Assembly (NCBI GenBank): GCA_002633025.1
Contig: NMRB01000423.1
Location: forward strand, 1 to 64,000
Source: Notospermus geniculatus
Taxonomy: Eukaryota; Nemertea; Pilidiophora; Heteronemertea; Lineidae
DNA: 64,000 bases
Reading direction: 5' to 3'
In this document: piece by piece, positions 1-11,672 of the stretch
Layout of the letters: the number at the start of each line of letters is the position of its first letter
Position numbering within the stretch: position 1 is the stretch's first letter
Made by a program: the position numbers and the translations under genes
The notes under the pieces: model-generated
What the model was told of the DNA's origin: nothing
Databases searched by the model: none
Seen by the model: the letters and a program-made list of their open reading frames with translations, nothing else

Positions 1-1449
1 AGCTTGCTACGGAATACACCCTGAGCCTTTCACCGAGTCTGAAATTCTCTGCCAGCCACGATTCACTGGATTTCACTTATGGGGACTTTTGGCAAGGCTC
101 CGTATCGTCGATCCGTGTCACGTATGACGTATAGAGTTGATGCATTTTCTATTACGTGATACGGATCGACGATACGGAGCCTTGCCCATGTTGCCAAAAG
201 TCCCTAATATGTGGACTCTCTCAAGAGTTCCTAGATGACAGCACATGTCCGGTTTGAATGATCCCATCAGGAAGGAGGCACGTGCTGCCATCTAGTGAGT
301 GTGAGTCTCACTGGCTCCCATCTCTCAGTGCAGGGATAAAACAAGGCAGTAGACATTGTAATGGAGCAAAAAGTTATGAAGACACTCTCCCGTCATGTTG
401 GCCTGCAGGTCAGTGCTGCAGTCACGGATATGGACCTTTAATAGGAAAACTGCTGATAAAGCATTAATTTAAAATCAATTGCTATCATTAAATCCAGAAT
501 ATATCCTCTACATGTGAGGCGGTCTAGGAAAACCCGTTGGATGTCGCATTTGAGGAAAGTGTTTATGGTGTTGGTGAACCCACACATTTCAATAGCTCAG
601 CTGAAATGTACTACATAACAGGTAAACAGTAGCAGGTCAATGCACAGGCAATCTGACAGCCCTTATTGATCATTCAGCGACATCCGCCAGGTTTTCCTCG
701 ACCGCCACACACGTTTTTCAACATGAAGTATCTGGCGGCGACACAATGAAAATTTATGCGGCAATTAAATCTGTCTATGCTGATCACACAATATGGAAGT
801 CGGTTTCTGAGACTTTATGTTGGCAACTTAACAAAAGGCAGTATTCTACAACAATTCTAATCTGAATCAAAATGTAACAAAAATTTGGTCGCAGCAAATT
901 GAAACAAAGTTTAGCCTTAACTTAAATACATGTGGCCTACTTCGACTGCAAATGTCAGCCCATAGACTGTTCCCCAAAGTTGAGATCAGCCAGTACCGGT
1001 ACTCCCGATAGCACATGGGTGATTGATCATGGTGATGTCACATTTTATCAAAACACCCTGGTAGTCAGACAAACATCATTCCGAAATGGATATCTCCAAA
1101 CTTTGTGTATGCAAAGGTGATGTTTGAGTTGAGAACCAGGATATTTCCAAATCGCAATAAATCACATTTTTGGCACAAGTTTTACATGACTTTCACTTGT
1201 ACCGGTATATTATCCCTCGTGAAAATTGAACTTTCGGCTGCAAGGTACTAAAGCAATGGACAGTTACAGCAGGTACAACCTTGTATACACGGAAGTTTGC
1301 TCATTTGAAAGGCATCAATAACACTGATTTTTTAGGAATAAACTCTACGAATGACCCCCCTAGATATGTACAGTCGCATCAGATTCATGAGTTGAAAATC
1401 AATCACAAACATAAAAGAATATCTAAAATAATCGGCAACAATACAATGC
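1..1449. other. 3' flank / possible 3' UTR of SOBP
   Basis: Downstream of the SOBP stop on the minus strand. No protein ORF of note and no clean AATAAA on the minus strand was seen, so the 3' end of the transcript is not placed. AT-rich and unique apart from the fold-back element at 81-205. Confidence 0.5.
81..205. mobile_element. Fold-back MITE with GGGACTTTTGGCAA ends
   Basis: The left arm GGGACTTTTGGCAAGGCTCC...GATCCG is repeated in reverse complement on the right, ending ...TTGCCAAAAGTCCC. The arms run over 40 bp and cover most of the element; the right arm has about 10 extra bases. No coding capacity. Confidence 0.8.
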
Positions 1450-2976
1450 CTACTTGGTCTTGATCCTGGTTCGTAGACATCGACGTTTATAATCTAACAA
1501 GCCCCGTGAACGATGTGTCTCCGGTGACGGACTACGTTTCTTTCCAATTGGTGCATTCGGTGAATCTAGGATACGCCCCCGGCGTGACGAATACGGGTTA
1601 CCCGAATCTGGCACAAGTTGTACGTTATTTGAACTGGCCACCTGACTAGCTAATGGCGGATGCTTGGCAACTGCAATGTTTATTTTTGGCGTCAGCGGCA
1701 AGGTCCCGTCGGGGGATGTATTTCTGTGTGGNACTTGAAGAGTTGCTGTCGCTGTGAGGCTGGACACCGGATGGTTTAGGCTCGGGTGTAGCAGGCTCCT
1801 TTTTCTCAAAGGATTTCATGAAACCAGGAGGGACAGGAACTGGTATGGGGATAGGAATAGGGATAGGCAGTGGGAGAGGTATGGGGACGAGGACAGTAAC
1901 AGGAGGGGTAAGGGAGGGAAGGTGTGCACCAGGTATGTAAGGAGGAGGGGGAGGAAGTAGAGGCATCATGTGTGGGGGTAGGAGGGGATACGGTGGCATC
2001 AGACCAGGTGGGTGCTGATAATTCGGAGGTGGTGGTACAGGTGGAGCTACATTTTGAGCAGCTGCACCGATTGGACGTGAATTTGGTCTCCCCTGTCCTG
2101 GACTGGTCCCTGATGGTGAATGAACTCGCTCACGTGTTTCAGCAGTCCGCCCTCCCGGGATGTTCTTAACCGCTGCTACAGGCACATGCTTCGGCGACAT
2201 CAGGGAAAGAATCCCTGGAGCGTGAGCGCTGTGAGCTGGTCCTACGGTATCCCTCCCTGGTGACAAACTCAGGGAGTCAGACGATCTTGAAACAATCGGA
2301 GATAACGACCCGGCTAAACTCGGTGTGGCTGACATCTGCGACGATGACGAATTCGGAGAAATCGGAATCTGTTTTGGATAACTTGGCTTCCGTTGACTGG
2401 TTCGACCTTTCTCAAAATTTGCTTCGCCACATGTCACCTTGATGTCATCAGTCGGAATTGGAATTGAAATGCGTCCCGTTTTCTCGAGGGCCTCTACTTG
2501 GTCAGAGTCGGAATCACTGCTTGGACTAGCCAGCGGCTTCTCACTGCTTCTGGACTGTAGATCGAGAGGCTTGTCTGCTGAGCTTGATTCAGGATGCATC
2601 CAGAGCTCTGGAGTTATAAGAATCTGGTTATTCTGCCCCTTTGGTGGCCCCTTCGTATCAACCTGGATTTGTTGCAGATGTTCCTGTGTCTCTTTACAGA
2701 ATATATTCATCTTGTACTGATTCAGACATTTGTCGCTACAGAATTGTAACTGTTGCTCCCCATCTTGGAAATCCACATAATTGACTGTATGTCGCACGTG
2801 CTTGCACCAATCACAGACCTTGTTCCTTTTGAACGACGCTCGTCTGCACTGCGTGAAACAAACTTCGCTGCAAAACGTCTTGGTGCCGGATGATGTCTTC
2901 AGCTGGTACTGTTTAGAGCCTGGTTTCTGGCACCATGCACACTGAGCTGGGGGCTTCCCTGACCCACTGGGTTTAT
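1450..2976 (-). CDS. SOBP: Sine oculis-binding protein homolog, last coding exon
   Basis: Encodes the C-terminal ~507 residues of a SOBP-family nuclear protein, a proposed cofactor of SIX (sine oculis) transcription factors. Two FCS-type zinc fingers are visible: CAWCQK...FCSEVC at exon residues ~13-40, and CDWCKH...[12 protein letters not shown] starting near residue 55. A low-complexity Ser/Pro part follows, then a long Pro-rich stretch with alternating [11 protein letters not shown], and the basic end [12 protein letters not shown] before the TAG stop at 1450-1452. The finger text and C-terminus match vertebrate SOBP as I recall it. The exon opens at 2976 after a TTACAG acceptor and takes one base from the previous exon (phase 1). 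A single n at 1732 breaks the frame: the conserved C-terminus is reached only if n stands for zero or a multiple of three bases. With n removed the exon is an exact 508 codons after the split codon, stop included. No introns are needed inside it, as in vertebrates. Confidence 0.95.
1732..1732. other. Single n that shifts the SOBP reading frame
   Basis: The isolated n lies inside the SOBP last exon. Upstream codons read in one frame (SDSNSSS), but the conserved C-terminus ending [12 protein letters not shown] is in another, so the n does not stand for exactly one base. Two other isolated n's (34094, 38058) sit at repeats, so single n probably marks a closed gap of unknown length. Confidence 0.85.
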
Positions 2977-4827
2977 CTGTAACGACAAAAAAGGTAGAGA
3001 AAATGAGTTACTTGGAAATCAATAATTTGAATTCTCAGTCAATTACTGACGTTGTCCCTCTGAATCTGAAAAGAAAACGCTTAAAAGGCAACAATAACGG
3101 TAACCAATCAAAGCGCTCGCATCTGATTCTCACCAGTCTTTCTGGCCTGACGCCCATCTAGCCTGGTTTGAATCCATCACATTTCCCTGTTCCCGCTTCT
3201 GAGGAGCTCAGACGCCTCAGCCAATCATCGATGTGCGAATGCTAATCGATGTGCCAACCAAAATCCGTGTTACAAATGTGTGCGAGAAGAGGAGAGAAAG
3301 TGCCGAACAGCGATTTGTTTCATGAGCTGTGATTGGCTCGGAGGTGGGGTCAAGTGCGTAGGGGTCAGATTCATTTATAATTTATGAGTTAACGCAAAAG
3401 ATGACATGATTGGGACAAGGCTAAAGACGCAGTCGATGGCCTTGTTTGGACAAGATGAGCGCTCGTTACTGTGAATGAATGACAACTGCACTAGGACATT
3501 TAGGATGCAAGATTTTTCCTCAATGCAAGTCCTGGCAGGGGCAGATCAAGGATTGACAGAAAGGGGGCGTAGCTGGACGGAGGCGGTGAGCACCGAAAAG
3601 GAAGTGGGAAGCCCAAAGGGGGGTCTGGGGGTCTTCCCCCAGAAAAATTTGACAATTTAAGTGCTTTAGATGCATTTTCCTGGGATCTGAGAGCAAGAAT
3701 ATGGAGATATAAAATGGACATTTGGGCCATAGGTATTTTTTGGCAAAAAAGTGGGGGGCCCGGCCCCCCCGGCTCCTACGGGCCTGCAAGCTTCTCTCAG
3801 AACAAAGAGTCAAGAGCCGTGAGTTTCTTTTCCAACCTGGAATTGAAACAGCGACCTGAGACGACCAGCAAAGGATGTTTTACCACTCCAACGATGCAAA
3901 CTCGGCAATCTGACCTTACTACACACACACTCGCGTAATCTACCAGGTCATTATCTACGTGTGTCTGTTCTCATCACCTTTGATATAACCGTGGTGACCA
4001 TGTCCCAAATGTACCTTCACAGAACCTGGCATACACATCAAAAACACCGCCTCATTTTCTGCCTTGCCATTATCACCTGATCGCAGTCACATGATCAAAT
4101 TTCAAAGTCAGACATCAAGGCGTTGTCTCTGCGTATATCTAATCCCAATTCTCAATTCCCGAGAAGCTATTAAGTAACGTTTTCATCTTTCGAAACACTT
4201 TCGAGAACACAAAATTTGAAAAATTTGCAGAACACTGAACGATGCCTCAAGGTACTGTTTCAAGTTTTAGCTAAAAGGGACTTGCTTCAACACCATTGTG
4301 AAAGACTTGACCACCTCTTGGACTTGGAGCTCTCTTGTTTCCTCCTGCACAAGTGGTGAGAAGGTGAAGTGCATTGCCCAAGAAATCACGCTCGATTGAT
4401 GTAATACTGTGGGAACAAACCTTAGAAATTCCTGACATTTGCTGAAATATTGCTGGCCTAATTCTAAATATCGCTGAAGTTCACCTTCAAATCAATCAGA
4501 CGTCTCTCCACCCCAACCACTGTATACATTCATCTTTTTACAAATGTACCAACAGCTTCTGCAAATTTGATATCTTCACCAAAACATTCAAATTCTTTTT
4601 CTACCCTGATTGAATTCCTCGCCATCTGCTAAAGATACTCAAATCAACCGAGTTTTTTCCTCCGACCGTCTTGAATTACTGACATTAAAACGGAAGTGGA
4701 AATTCTGTTTAAATCATGGGAACAGTGCTTCCGTAACTATCCAGCTGTGTAATGTAAAACTATGGAGCGTTCCGAAATATTCGTCATGCAGAGTTTTTTC
4801 CCTTTGTAGGTTCCCATCAAACAAGGG
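2977..4827. other. Intron sequence after the SOBP last-exon acceptor
   Basis: Intronic on the SOBP strand. It contains one GC-rich dispersed repeat (3534-3787) and otherwise unique AT-rich DNA. Short ORFs here have no recognisable similarity. Confidence 0.55.
3534..3787. repeat. GC-rich dispersed repeat with G-run end
   Basis: Starts GGCAGGGGCAGATCAAGGAT and ends in GGGGGGCCCGGCCCCCCCGG followed by CTCCTACGGGCC. Its start resembles the CAGGGGCGGATC repeats at 5201-5543 and 63218-63545, suggesting one loose family of unknown type. The short ORFs across it are products of G/C runs. Confidence 0.6.
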
Positions 4828-5037
4828 TACTGCAAACCGTGAAATTTTCGCGAGCGTTTTATTTTTGCGATTTTTGCGATGAGGGGTCAAAACGTGAACT
4901 TAAATCGCACAAAAATCGCTGGGCCTTAAAAATTCCTGAAGCTCAAGGGCCATATCGCGAAATTTTATTCTTCGCAAATTTGTGAAGTACGAAAATCACG
5001 AACAATTAGCGCCGCGAAAATTTCACGGTTTACAGTA
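4828..5037. mobile_element. MITE, TACTGTAAACCGTGAAATTT family, copy 1
   Basis: About 210 bp bounded by TACTGCAAACCGTGAAATTT on the left and its inverted match AAATTTCACGGTTTACAGTA on the right. TA at both ends fits a TA target-site duplication as in Tc1/mariner-type elements. Related copies lie at 6181-6390 and 45236-45435. Confidence 0.88.
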
Positions 5038-5200
5038 CTTCCCGTTGGAGGGATCATTTTGCAGTTGAACAATGCAAGTTATGAAGCAGTACTATTGGCA
5101 AGATTTATCAGTCGTTTTTGTTTCTGATTTCAAGCAGATGTAGAGAATGTGTTGTGAAATTTGCTCAGGTACCAATCCAACAAATTTGGCAATAAATTCC

Positions 5201-5351
5201 CAGGCGCGGATCCAAGGGGGGGGGGGCATAGCCCCCCTTTGGGCCAACAAATCTGTAAAATCGACCGTGAAATTCTGGAACTTGGTGCAAATTTCAAAAT
5301 GTTCCTAGCACAGGGTGTCCCCTCTTTTCCCAACTTCTGGATCCGCCCCTG
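5201..5351. repeat. GGATCC-type repeat, inverted copy 1
   Basis: Bounded by CAGGCGCGGATCC and GGATCCGCCCCTG. The reverse complement aligns with 5372-5543, including the core 'ATTTGTTGGCC', 'CACGGTC' and the G-run. The two copies are head-to-head only 20 bp apart. Confidence 0.8.
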
Positions 5352-5371
5352 ATTCCACAAGTAGTGATGTC

Positions 5372-5543
5372 CAGGGGCGGATCAACGATTTCGGAAAAGA
5401 GGGGGCGCACTGTGCTAGAAACATTGAAATCTGCGGCGTATTTCAATGATTTGCTCCAAATTTCAGAATTTCACGGTCAATTTTACAGATTTATTGGCCG
5501 AAAGGGGGGCACGTGCCGGGCGCAGCGCCCGGATCAGCGCCTG
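5372..5543. repeat. GGATCC-type repeat, inverted copy 2
   Basis: Starts CAGGGGCGGATCAACG and ends GGATCAGCGCCTG. Same family as 5201-5351 in the opposite orientation. No coding potential; superfamily unknown. Confidence 0.78.
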
Positions 5544-6180
5544 ATATCAATGAACACACTTCTGTTCTGAGCTTTCATTTGCACAAATTCAGGTCAAAGC
5601 TTCTGTAACTTCCATAAATGCCAAATGGTAAAGGTTTGGATTGTCTTAGGCCTACATCGAATAAAAACACTTCTACTCAGGTTTTAAGGTAAGATCTTAT
5701 ATTAAAGCTTACCACCGTACTATATCCTGGTTTTCATGATTTTTTCTCACAGGCATCTTTAAAAACTCCAAATTTGTAACAGGTAATAGTAAAAATGTAG
5801 AAGTAAAAGGATCCCCCATCGCACGCTTGAGCCTGGAGATGGGATTAGAAGGAGAACCAGTCGACTCTGTTGCCTCGGTTTCAATTTCAAATTTAAACCA
5901 GAAGAATTTCCTCAACTTACTTAGCCTGTAATCACGGGAACGTTTTACACTTTTTACATGAATGAGCCGTAACTGATTTGAAACCTGGCTCGGATCATGT
6001 CCAAAGCATTCCAAATGGTGAGAAAATAACAGGCTCATGTCTGATTCTTTGCCCTTGTTAGGTTACAAAGGTTTGCCTCCCTAGAACTAGGCCCATGAGA
6101 AGAAACTTAAATAAAGGGGAATTCCATCGGGGAATTGATTTCACGAGATAAGAACACAACTTCGCATCTCAACTCGTGTT

Positions 6181-6390
6181 TACTGTAAACCGTGAAATTT
6201 TCGCGACGCTAAAAGTTGGCGAATTTATCATTTTTGAAAATTGCAAAGACTAATTTCCGCGTTTACTTTCATAATTCAATGGAAAATGCATTAGGGTTTG
6301 TATTTTCGCACTGTTTAAGTTCGCTTTTCGGCCCATGACCGCGAAAATCGCAAAAATAAAACACGCGCGAAAATTTCATGGTTTACAGTA
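6181..6390. mobile_element. MITE, TACTGTAAACCGTGAAATTT family, copy 2
   Basis: Ends TACTGTAAACCGTGAAATTT and AAATTTCATGGTTTACAGTA, ~210 bp, with CGCGAAAAT-type subterminal sequence as in copy 1. Non-coding. Confidence 0.88.
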
Positions 6391-7259
6391 TCCATCCATA
6401 CGAGTATAAATACTTCAACATTGATTGCAGAAAATTCGATTGAAAGTCTGTTTTGGAGACACCTGACTCCGCTTGAAGACAGCGGAAACCTTTAATGTAT
6501 ATATCTGACATATCTTTATTTGAAAATCTATAGTTACTATGATTACGTGCACATAAAAGTATAGTTATGGCGATTACCGTGTCATAAGACCCGACGTGCA
6601 GGTCACATGCCACGATCCAACACAAGATGAAAATAACCAACGGGTTTTTATTGCGTAATGTCTCAAGATCGAAAGGCATGGCGGTGTCATCGCCCAAAGT
6701 TAGGATATTATTTCAAAAGTAAACAACTAACACCGCATATTATGATACGCCAGGGATAAAATACAATAACATTTCAGAGTTCAATGCTTGTTTTTTTCAT
6801 GATGAGCTTTGAAACTAGACATTCTTACAATTCACAAAGCGGTCATCAAAGAAAGTGGTTAATAAATATAGGAAATATTTGACTAAAAATACACTCGTAA
6901 GGACTGCAGCAATAACCTTTAACAAGTCTTGCAATAGAAGACAGTTACCAAAACTAAAGGTTCGTTGTTGAGTTCCAATATCAGAGCAAACTAAACACAA
7001 GGGTTATGTATATACTTGTACTTTCTCTTTGTAATTATCTATACATCACAGTCAGATGATGCAGGGAAAGTGATCGTAAATGTTTGATGTCCGTCTGATA
7101 AGTTACAGTCGCTTCAATTTACAATGCGATTGCACTCAAATGCTTTATTTATAATGATTTGTTCAATTTTATTGTCCTCGGTGACGTCTATTTTTCATAG
7201 CAATGGCTTCTTAGTTTTACGAGAGGAGGAGTATTGTTATATCAAGTATTTTAGCGTAA

Positions 7260-7410
7260 AGCTGCTTTTCCACGAGGCGTTTGCGGGCGCGGAATAGGAG
7301 GCAGGCACGGGTGGAAAAAATCGAACCAACGTATTTCCCATCAGCTGTTTCACCCGCACCCGCTCCCGCCATTGAAACCGCGTCCGCAAACGTCTCGTGG
7401 AAAAGCAGCT
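7260..7410. mobile_element. 151-bp MITE with TAA target duplication
   Basis: Terminal inverted repeats AGCTGCTTTTCCACGAG... and ...CTCGTGGAAAAGCAGCT, flanked by TAA at 7257-7259 and 7411-7413. The 3-bp TWA duplication is the PIF/Harbinger pattern. Confidence 0.88.
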
Positions 7411-7426
7411 TAAGAGTCGAGGCACT

Positions 7427-7862
7427 GCATTGAACCCCTTGCGGCTACTATATGGCACGGCTTAACCCGCCGGCAATGGAGGATTTCCTTTATGGCCTAG
7501 TGGTTAGCACGTTGGCCTCGGCGCTAGAAGTTAAGCAACGGAGAGCGCGATCGTTATGTGGATTGGGTGACCGGCGCACGTATATTACATCTGGCAGACC
7601 TTCCCAGTCGAACCTGGAAAGTGTAGTTCGGCACTGAGACACAGAGTGGCGCTAAGTGACTCGAGGACGAGTCATCTCTGTCCGAAGGGAGAGATGGTGC
7701 ATTGATCCCCTTGTAGCTACTATATGGCACGGCTTAACCCGCCGACCATGGAGGATTTCCTTTATGGCCTAGTGGTTCGCCCGTTGGCCTCGGCGCTAGA
7801 AGTTAAGCAACGGAGAGGGCGATCACTACATGGATGGGGTGTCCGCGGCGCGTACAATACAG
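7427..7862 (+). repeat. Tandem tRNA/5S rRNA-derived composite repeat, ~1.6 units of 272 bp
   Basis: Two direct units begin at 7427 and 7699 (GCATTGAACCCCTTG / GCATTGATCCCCTTG). Each carries TGGCCTAGTGGTTAGCAC (TGGTTCGCCC in unit 2), a good tRNA A-box (TGGCCTAGTGG), followed by GAAGTTAAGCAACG...GGATTGGGTGACC, which matches the 5S rRNA internal control region (GAAGTTAAGCAACG...GGATGGGTGACC). Neither unit is a full 5S gene. The likeliest reading is a Pol III-driven SINE-like repeat of mixed tRNA and 5S ancestry. Confidence 0.75.
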
Positions 7863-8705
7863 GCACAACTATCATGATATCAAACGATACCATCCCACTA
7901 GTTTCCCTTCAACATGCAATGCCAAAACTTCACGTACATCTGCAGACCAACACCTCAAGCCACTTCACCAAGTTTAAAACGAAGCAACTACGTTAAATGA
8001 AATTTTTGTCCACATCCGTTTTAAACGGTCTTACACAACATGATATACTTCTAATGACCTCTACTATTTGAATCGGAAAAAATCAGAGTAATGAAATACG
8101 GGCTGGCTCCAATTGCAATCTTTCAAACAATTTAAGTGGCCAGAATGGAATAGAAGCATCTTGAAGAGTTCATGTGGAAGCAGTTGAGATCTCTAAATGA
8201 CTAAGTAAACACAAACGGTATTCTACCAGCACTGATCAGCTTTTTTCTTGATGATGTAAAATGAAAACTCCACCGGTCCTGCCTGGTGAAACTGCAGCAG
8301 ACACACGAGCCACGGACAAAAAACAAACCAGGGTACATCGAAAATAGCCCAGTATTGAATGCGTTTGCCATGTGCAGGAAAGTTGGGATTTCAACAGCAT
8401 CTGAGTTATCAGTAACCATCCCTGGTAGTCTCCACACGGTTCTCTTGTCGATGAGACAGACTCCTGTAAACAGAGATTCAGATGCTCATCCCTACCGCGT
8501 TCAGGTACTGACAAGATTTTATGGATTCTAAACTCTCAAATTACCCTGATGGCGCTGGTAGCAAAGGTGATCCAACCATGTCGTATCTTGCAGAAGAACA
8601 TGAAGAACTCCGTCACCGTAGGCCTAACTTGAGGACAGGAAGAAGCTGCGAAAGTTCGTAGCAGACATCTAGGCCAATGGAAATCTCCGTGGACTCTACG
8701 AGCCA

Positions 8706-8789
8706 CGTCTGTGAGCTACAACCTCAGGCACGTGTCCAGGATTTCGACGTCTGTGAGCTACAACCTCAGGCGCGTGTCCAGGATTTCGA
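8706..8789 (+). repeat. Two-copy 42-bp tandem repeat
   Basis: The unit CGTCTGTGAGCTACAACCTC...CAGGATTTCGA occurs twice back to back with one A/G difference. It spans the start of a GC-rich repeat with CAGGCGCGTGTCC ends. Confidence 0.85.
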
Positions 8790-9172
8790 CCAGGAGGGGT
8801 CCAGGGGATCAAGGGTCGTCGAGGGTGGAGCCGGAGGGGCGAGCGCAAGGGGGGTGTCCCCCCTCGCGTAAGAAATTTTGTAAAATCTGCCCACCGAAGA
8901 CGCCATTTCCCAGCATTTCAGCCTTGAACATGTCTTGACTGAGTGAACCTGGTCACATCCGTCATACCCAACAACGGACCTGATGGGCTTACTAATAATA
9001 GAACTATAGTGGGTACTACAACTACATGTATATCAGAGCAGGGGTCCGAAGTTTCGAGAACCCGCTAGACCCTTCATCTACTTACCCTTCTCCCTGTCAT
9101 TTTTGCTCGCTATGGCCTGCGCGAGCAGGGGGGTCCGGACCCCCTGGACCCCCCCTCTGGACACGCGCCTGA
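8769..9172. repeat. GC-rich repeat region with CAGGCGCGTGTCC ends
   Basis: CAGGCGCGTGTCCAGG at 8769 reappears inverted near 9155-9172 (GGACACGCGCCTG) with G/C-run interiors on both sides (GGGGGGTCCGGACCCCC near 9125). Probably two oppositely oriented fragments rather than one element. Confidence 0.5.
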
Positions 9173-10332
9173 ACCTTTGTATGTGCTACCTCATCTTTGC
9201 AAATTATTTCTGCGATAGGGCCCATAGACATAATTTCCAAACATGTAGACATGAATTTGCAAGTTGTCGCCAGTTCTAGGGGTGCACTCAGTGAGACGAT
9301 CCCAATGCCATGATCACAAGTCACTACGATAGTCATTCTTTGGAGTGTCTGGAGTGCAACTGACTCTTCTGAACCATTTGGAGACCCGTTACTGGGCTAT
9401 AATCAGCCACCTCAATGGTCCCGCCCACCATCCAAAGTTGCCAACGACTCCTGCAACAACAGAACTTGAGCACAGTACAAAAATTGATCAGCTGCATTTA
9501 TTTAAACATGGCAGTGTGGTAATGACTAATTGTCAAAAACAAACACATTTCCTATTAGAACTTTATCAACTCTCTGAAATATGAGACATGCAGATCGAAA
9601 AGGCAAATCGCTTCAGCCTGATTGGATTTCGTAATTACCACATGTCACTAGAGGCCGGCAGATCAATAAAATGAAACACGAAGCATAGAATTTGACCCAG
9701 GTCGACTTTAGATGGGAGTGTCGGGTTGCTGACAGTTCTGAATTGTAAGACGATGTCCCTCTCGTGATCGGGTCGCCCAACCAGATTGCCCGAGATTCGT
9801 GCAATGAAGATATACTTTACATACTTCGGGACACTTAGTCTAATACGGTCTCCCTGGCTTTTCTCCGGTCATCATTTGATACTCAGTTCAGCTTTTCTCT
9901 CCTATCGTATTTCTTTAAAGCTGGGTCCCAGAAGAGGCGAGTTTTTACTCCAGTGAGGCTGCATTACCTTCTGGGCCAGGTCTCACATCACACTCGGCTA
10001 TCGTGTGTCATGTTGAGTGATTTAGGATTCGCTAAAGCTTGGGGACATTCCAGCCCGTAAATGCTGTGTCGTGCTCGTAACGGGTGCACACATTTATGTC
10101 CGAGGTTCGCATGTCCTGGGTTCATTGCATCCAGGGTTATGTGTCCCATGTTCTTGAAGCTCCTTTTTCAGAAGGCAACAGATACATGTATGTTGCAATG
10201 AAAGTGCAAACAGTTCGCCACATAGGTCTACCCTAGCCTAACCCTACCCTCTCAATATCTGAAAGGACCAAACCTTCAACTCTAACTGTGACAGACAGAA
10301 CTGGGCACGTGGGACCCACAACATACAGGATG

Positions 10333-10592
10333 ATAGACCATTCTCAAATTCGCAGATCTGCGCACTTCCGCCGAAATCTCAACCAGAACCTCGATCTGAA
10401 ACCGGCTCACGTGACGCCATCCATGATTCAGCAATGGTCGAGTCGGACGCAACATCTTCGACGTCACTGTCGTGGGGTTGTCTGCATTAGGGCCTAGGCC
10501 TACATCATTCAGTTTCAGACCGATGTTGTGACTGAGATTTCGGCGGAAGTGCGCAGATCCTTGTCATTTACGTCAATTTGAGAACAGTCTAT
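10333..10592. mobile_element. Fold-back MITE with ATAGAC ends
   Basis: Left arm ATAGACCATTCTCAAATTCG...GATCTGCGCACTTCCGCCGA; the right arm is its inverted match ending ...AATTTGAGAACAGTCTAT. Arms ~50 bp, imperfect. Non-coding. Confidence 0.82.
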
Positions 10593-11297
10593 AGGACCAT
10601 AACTTCAAGACTGAAAAGAAACTCAACAAAAGAAGCCCCAAAAAAGTGGAGAGAAACTCCCCACAAGTTCCACCCACCCCCCACCCCACCCCAGGCTGTT
10701 CCATTCCTATACGCATCTCCCTTCACTGATGTCAAGAAAACATCAGTGTAACTCAAGACACAAAATGAAAGACTGGTCATCTTGCTGGAGCAGCCATTTT
10801 GCCCCCATCAATCGCCATCCTCAGGATATGAAAGTATCCGCAATACTACGCGATGTCGTTTTTTCCCTGATTATAGAATTACACAGTTAATGAGCTTGCG
10901 ATGATGAACTGACGTATCGAGCTACATCACCGCATCATAATGATGTCCAAAAGATACGAGGGTCAAAACTCGTCTGCCACGATCAATTTTCTCTTTTTAT
11001 CTCGTTCTTACATATTTCTTCTTCTTTTTCTTCGAGATCAGGCTGGACATGATTCTTTACATTTTTCGCCGTCCACGCGAGATCACATTCCCATAATGCC
11101 AGGTATCAACCTGACTATCGTATTTTCAGGGTCAGAGGGGTGAGGCACAGGATGTCATATTTTTTTCTTCCACTCAGTGGGGGTTTCGTGGAGGAGCACA
11201 CACAACCTTCAAAGTATTGATGGTGTGGGGTGAAGAATGGACGTGTCCATGCGGCCATGGTTGTGAACCCTATTATGTGTTCAGTAGGAGCATGATA

Positions 11298-11672
11298 TCA
11301 TACTAAAATTTGACAAGAGTTTGTTTGTTTGTGGGTGTGTTTGTGATTTTCTCCAAGACTGACGAACGGATCGCCGCCAAACTTGGTATGCACATCCAGA
11401 CAGACCTGGGAAGTGTCCTTACGAAGCCTGAATTTTGATATGACTTATAGTTTTCAAAATATCAAGGTATTAACGAAAATAACAATGCTTTTTAGGCCTT
11501 TTGACATCATGACGTCACCGAGATTGCCGTCACGTCATATGCGACGGAATGACGTCATTACGCCACTCGAACGGGTATGACGTCATTACATCCCCCAAGT
11601 GCTCCAAATGACGAGACACGTCTCGCATGAATTTAGCAGTTCCCCCCACTGAAGAACGGGGGTATTGCCTAG
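11298..11672 (+). mobile_element. Non-autonomous Helitron-like element
   Basis: Starts TCATACTAAAATTTG and ends ...TTGCCTAG, inserted between A (11297) and T (11673). Just before the end, CCCCCACTGAAGAACGGGGG can form a hairpin placed ~6 nt from the terminal CTAG. A 5' TC, a 3' hairpin, CTRR and A/T insertion are the Helitron hallmarks. It lacks Rep/helicase coding sequence (375 bp). The interior carries four TGACGTCA-like motifs. Confidence 0.75.

Noticed and set aside
7500-7600. Functional 5S rRNA gene
   Set aside because: Only the internal control region is recognisable; the 5' part is tRNA-like and the 3' part does not match 5S.
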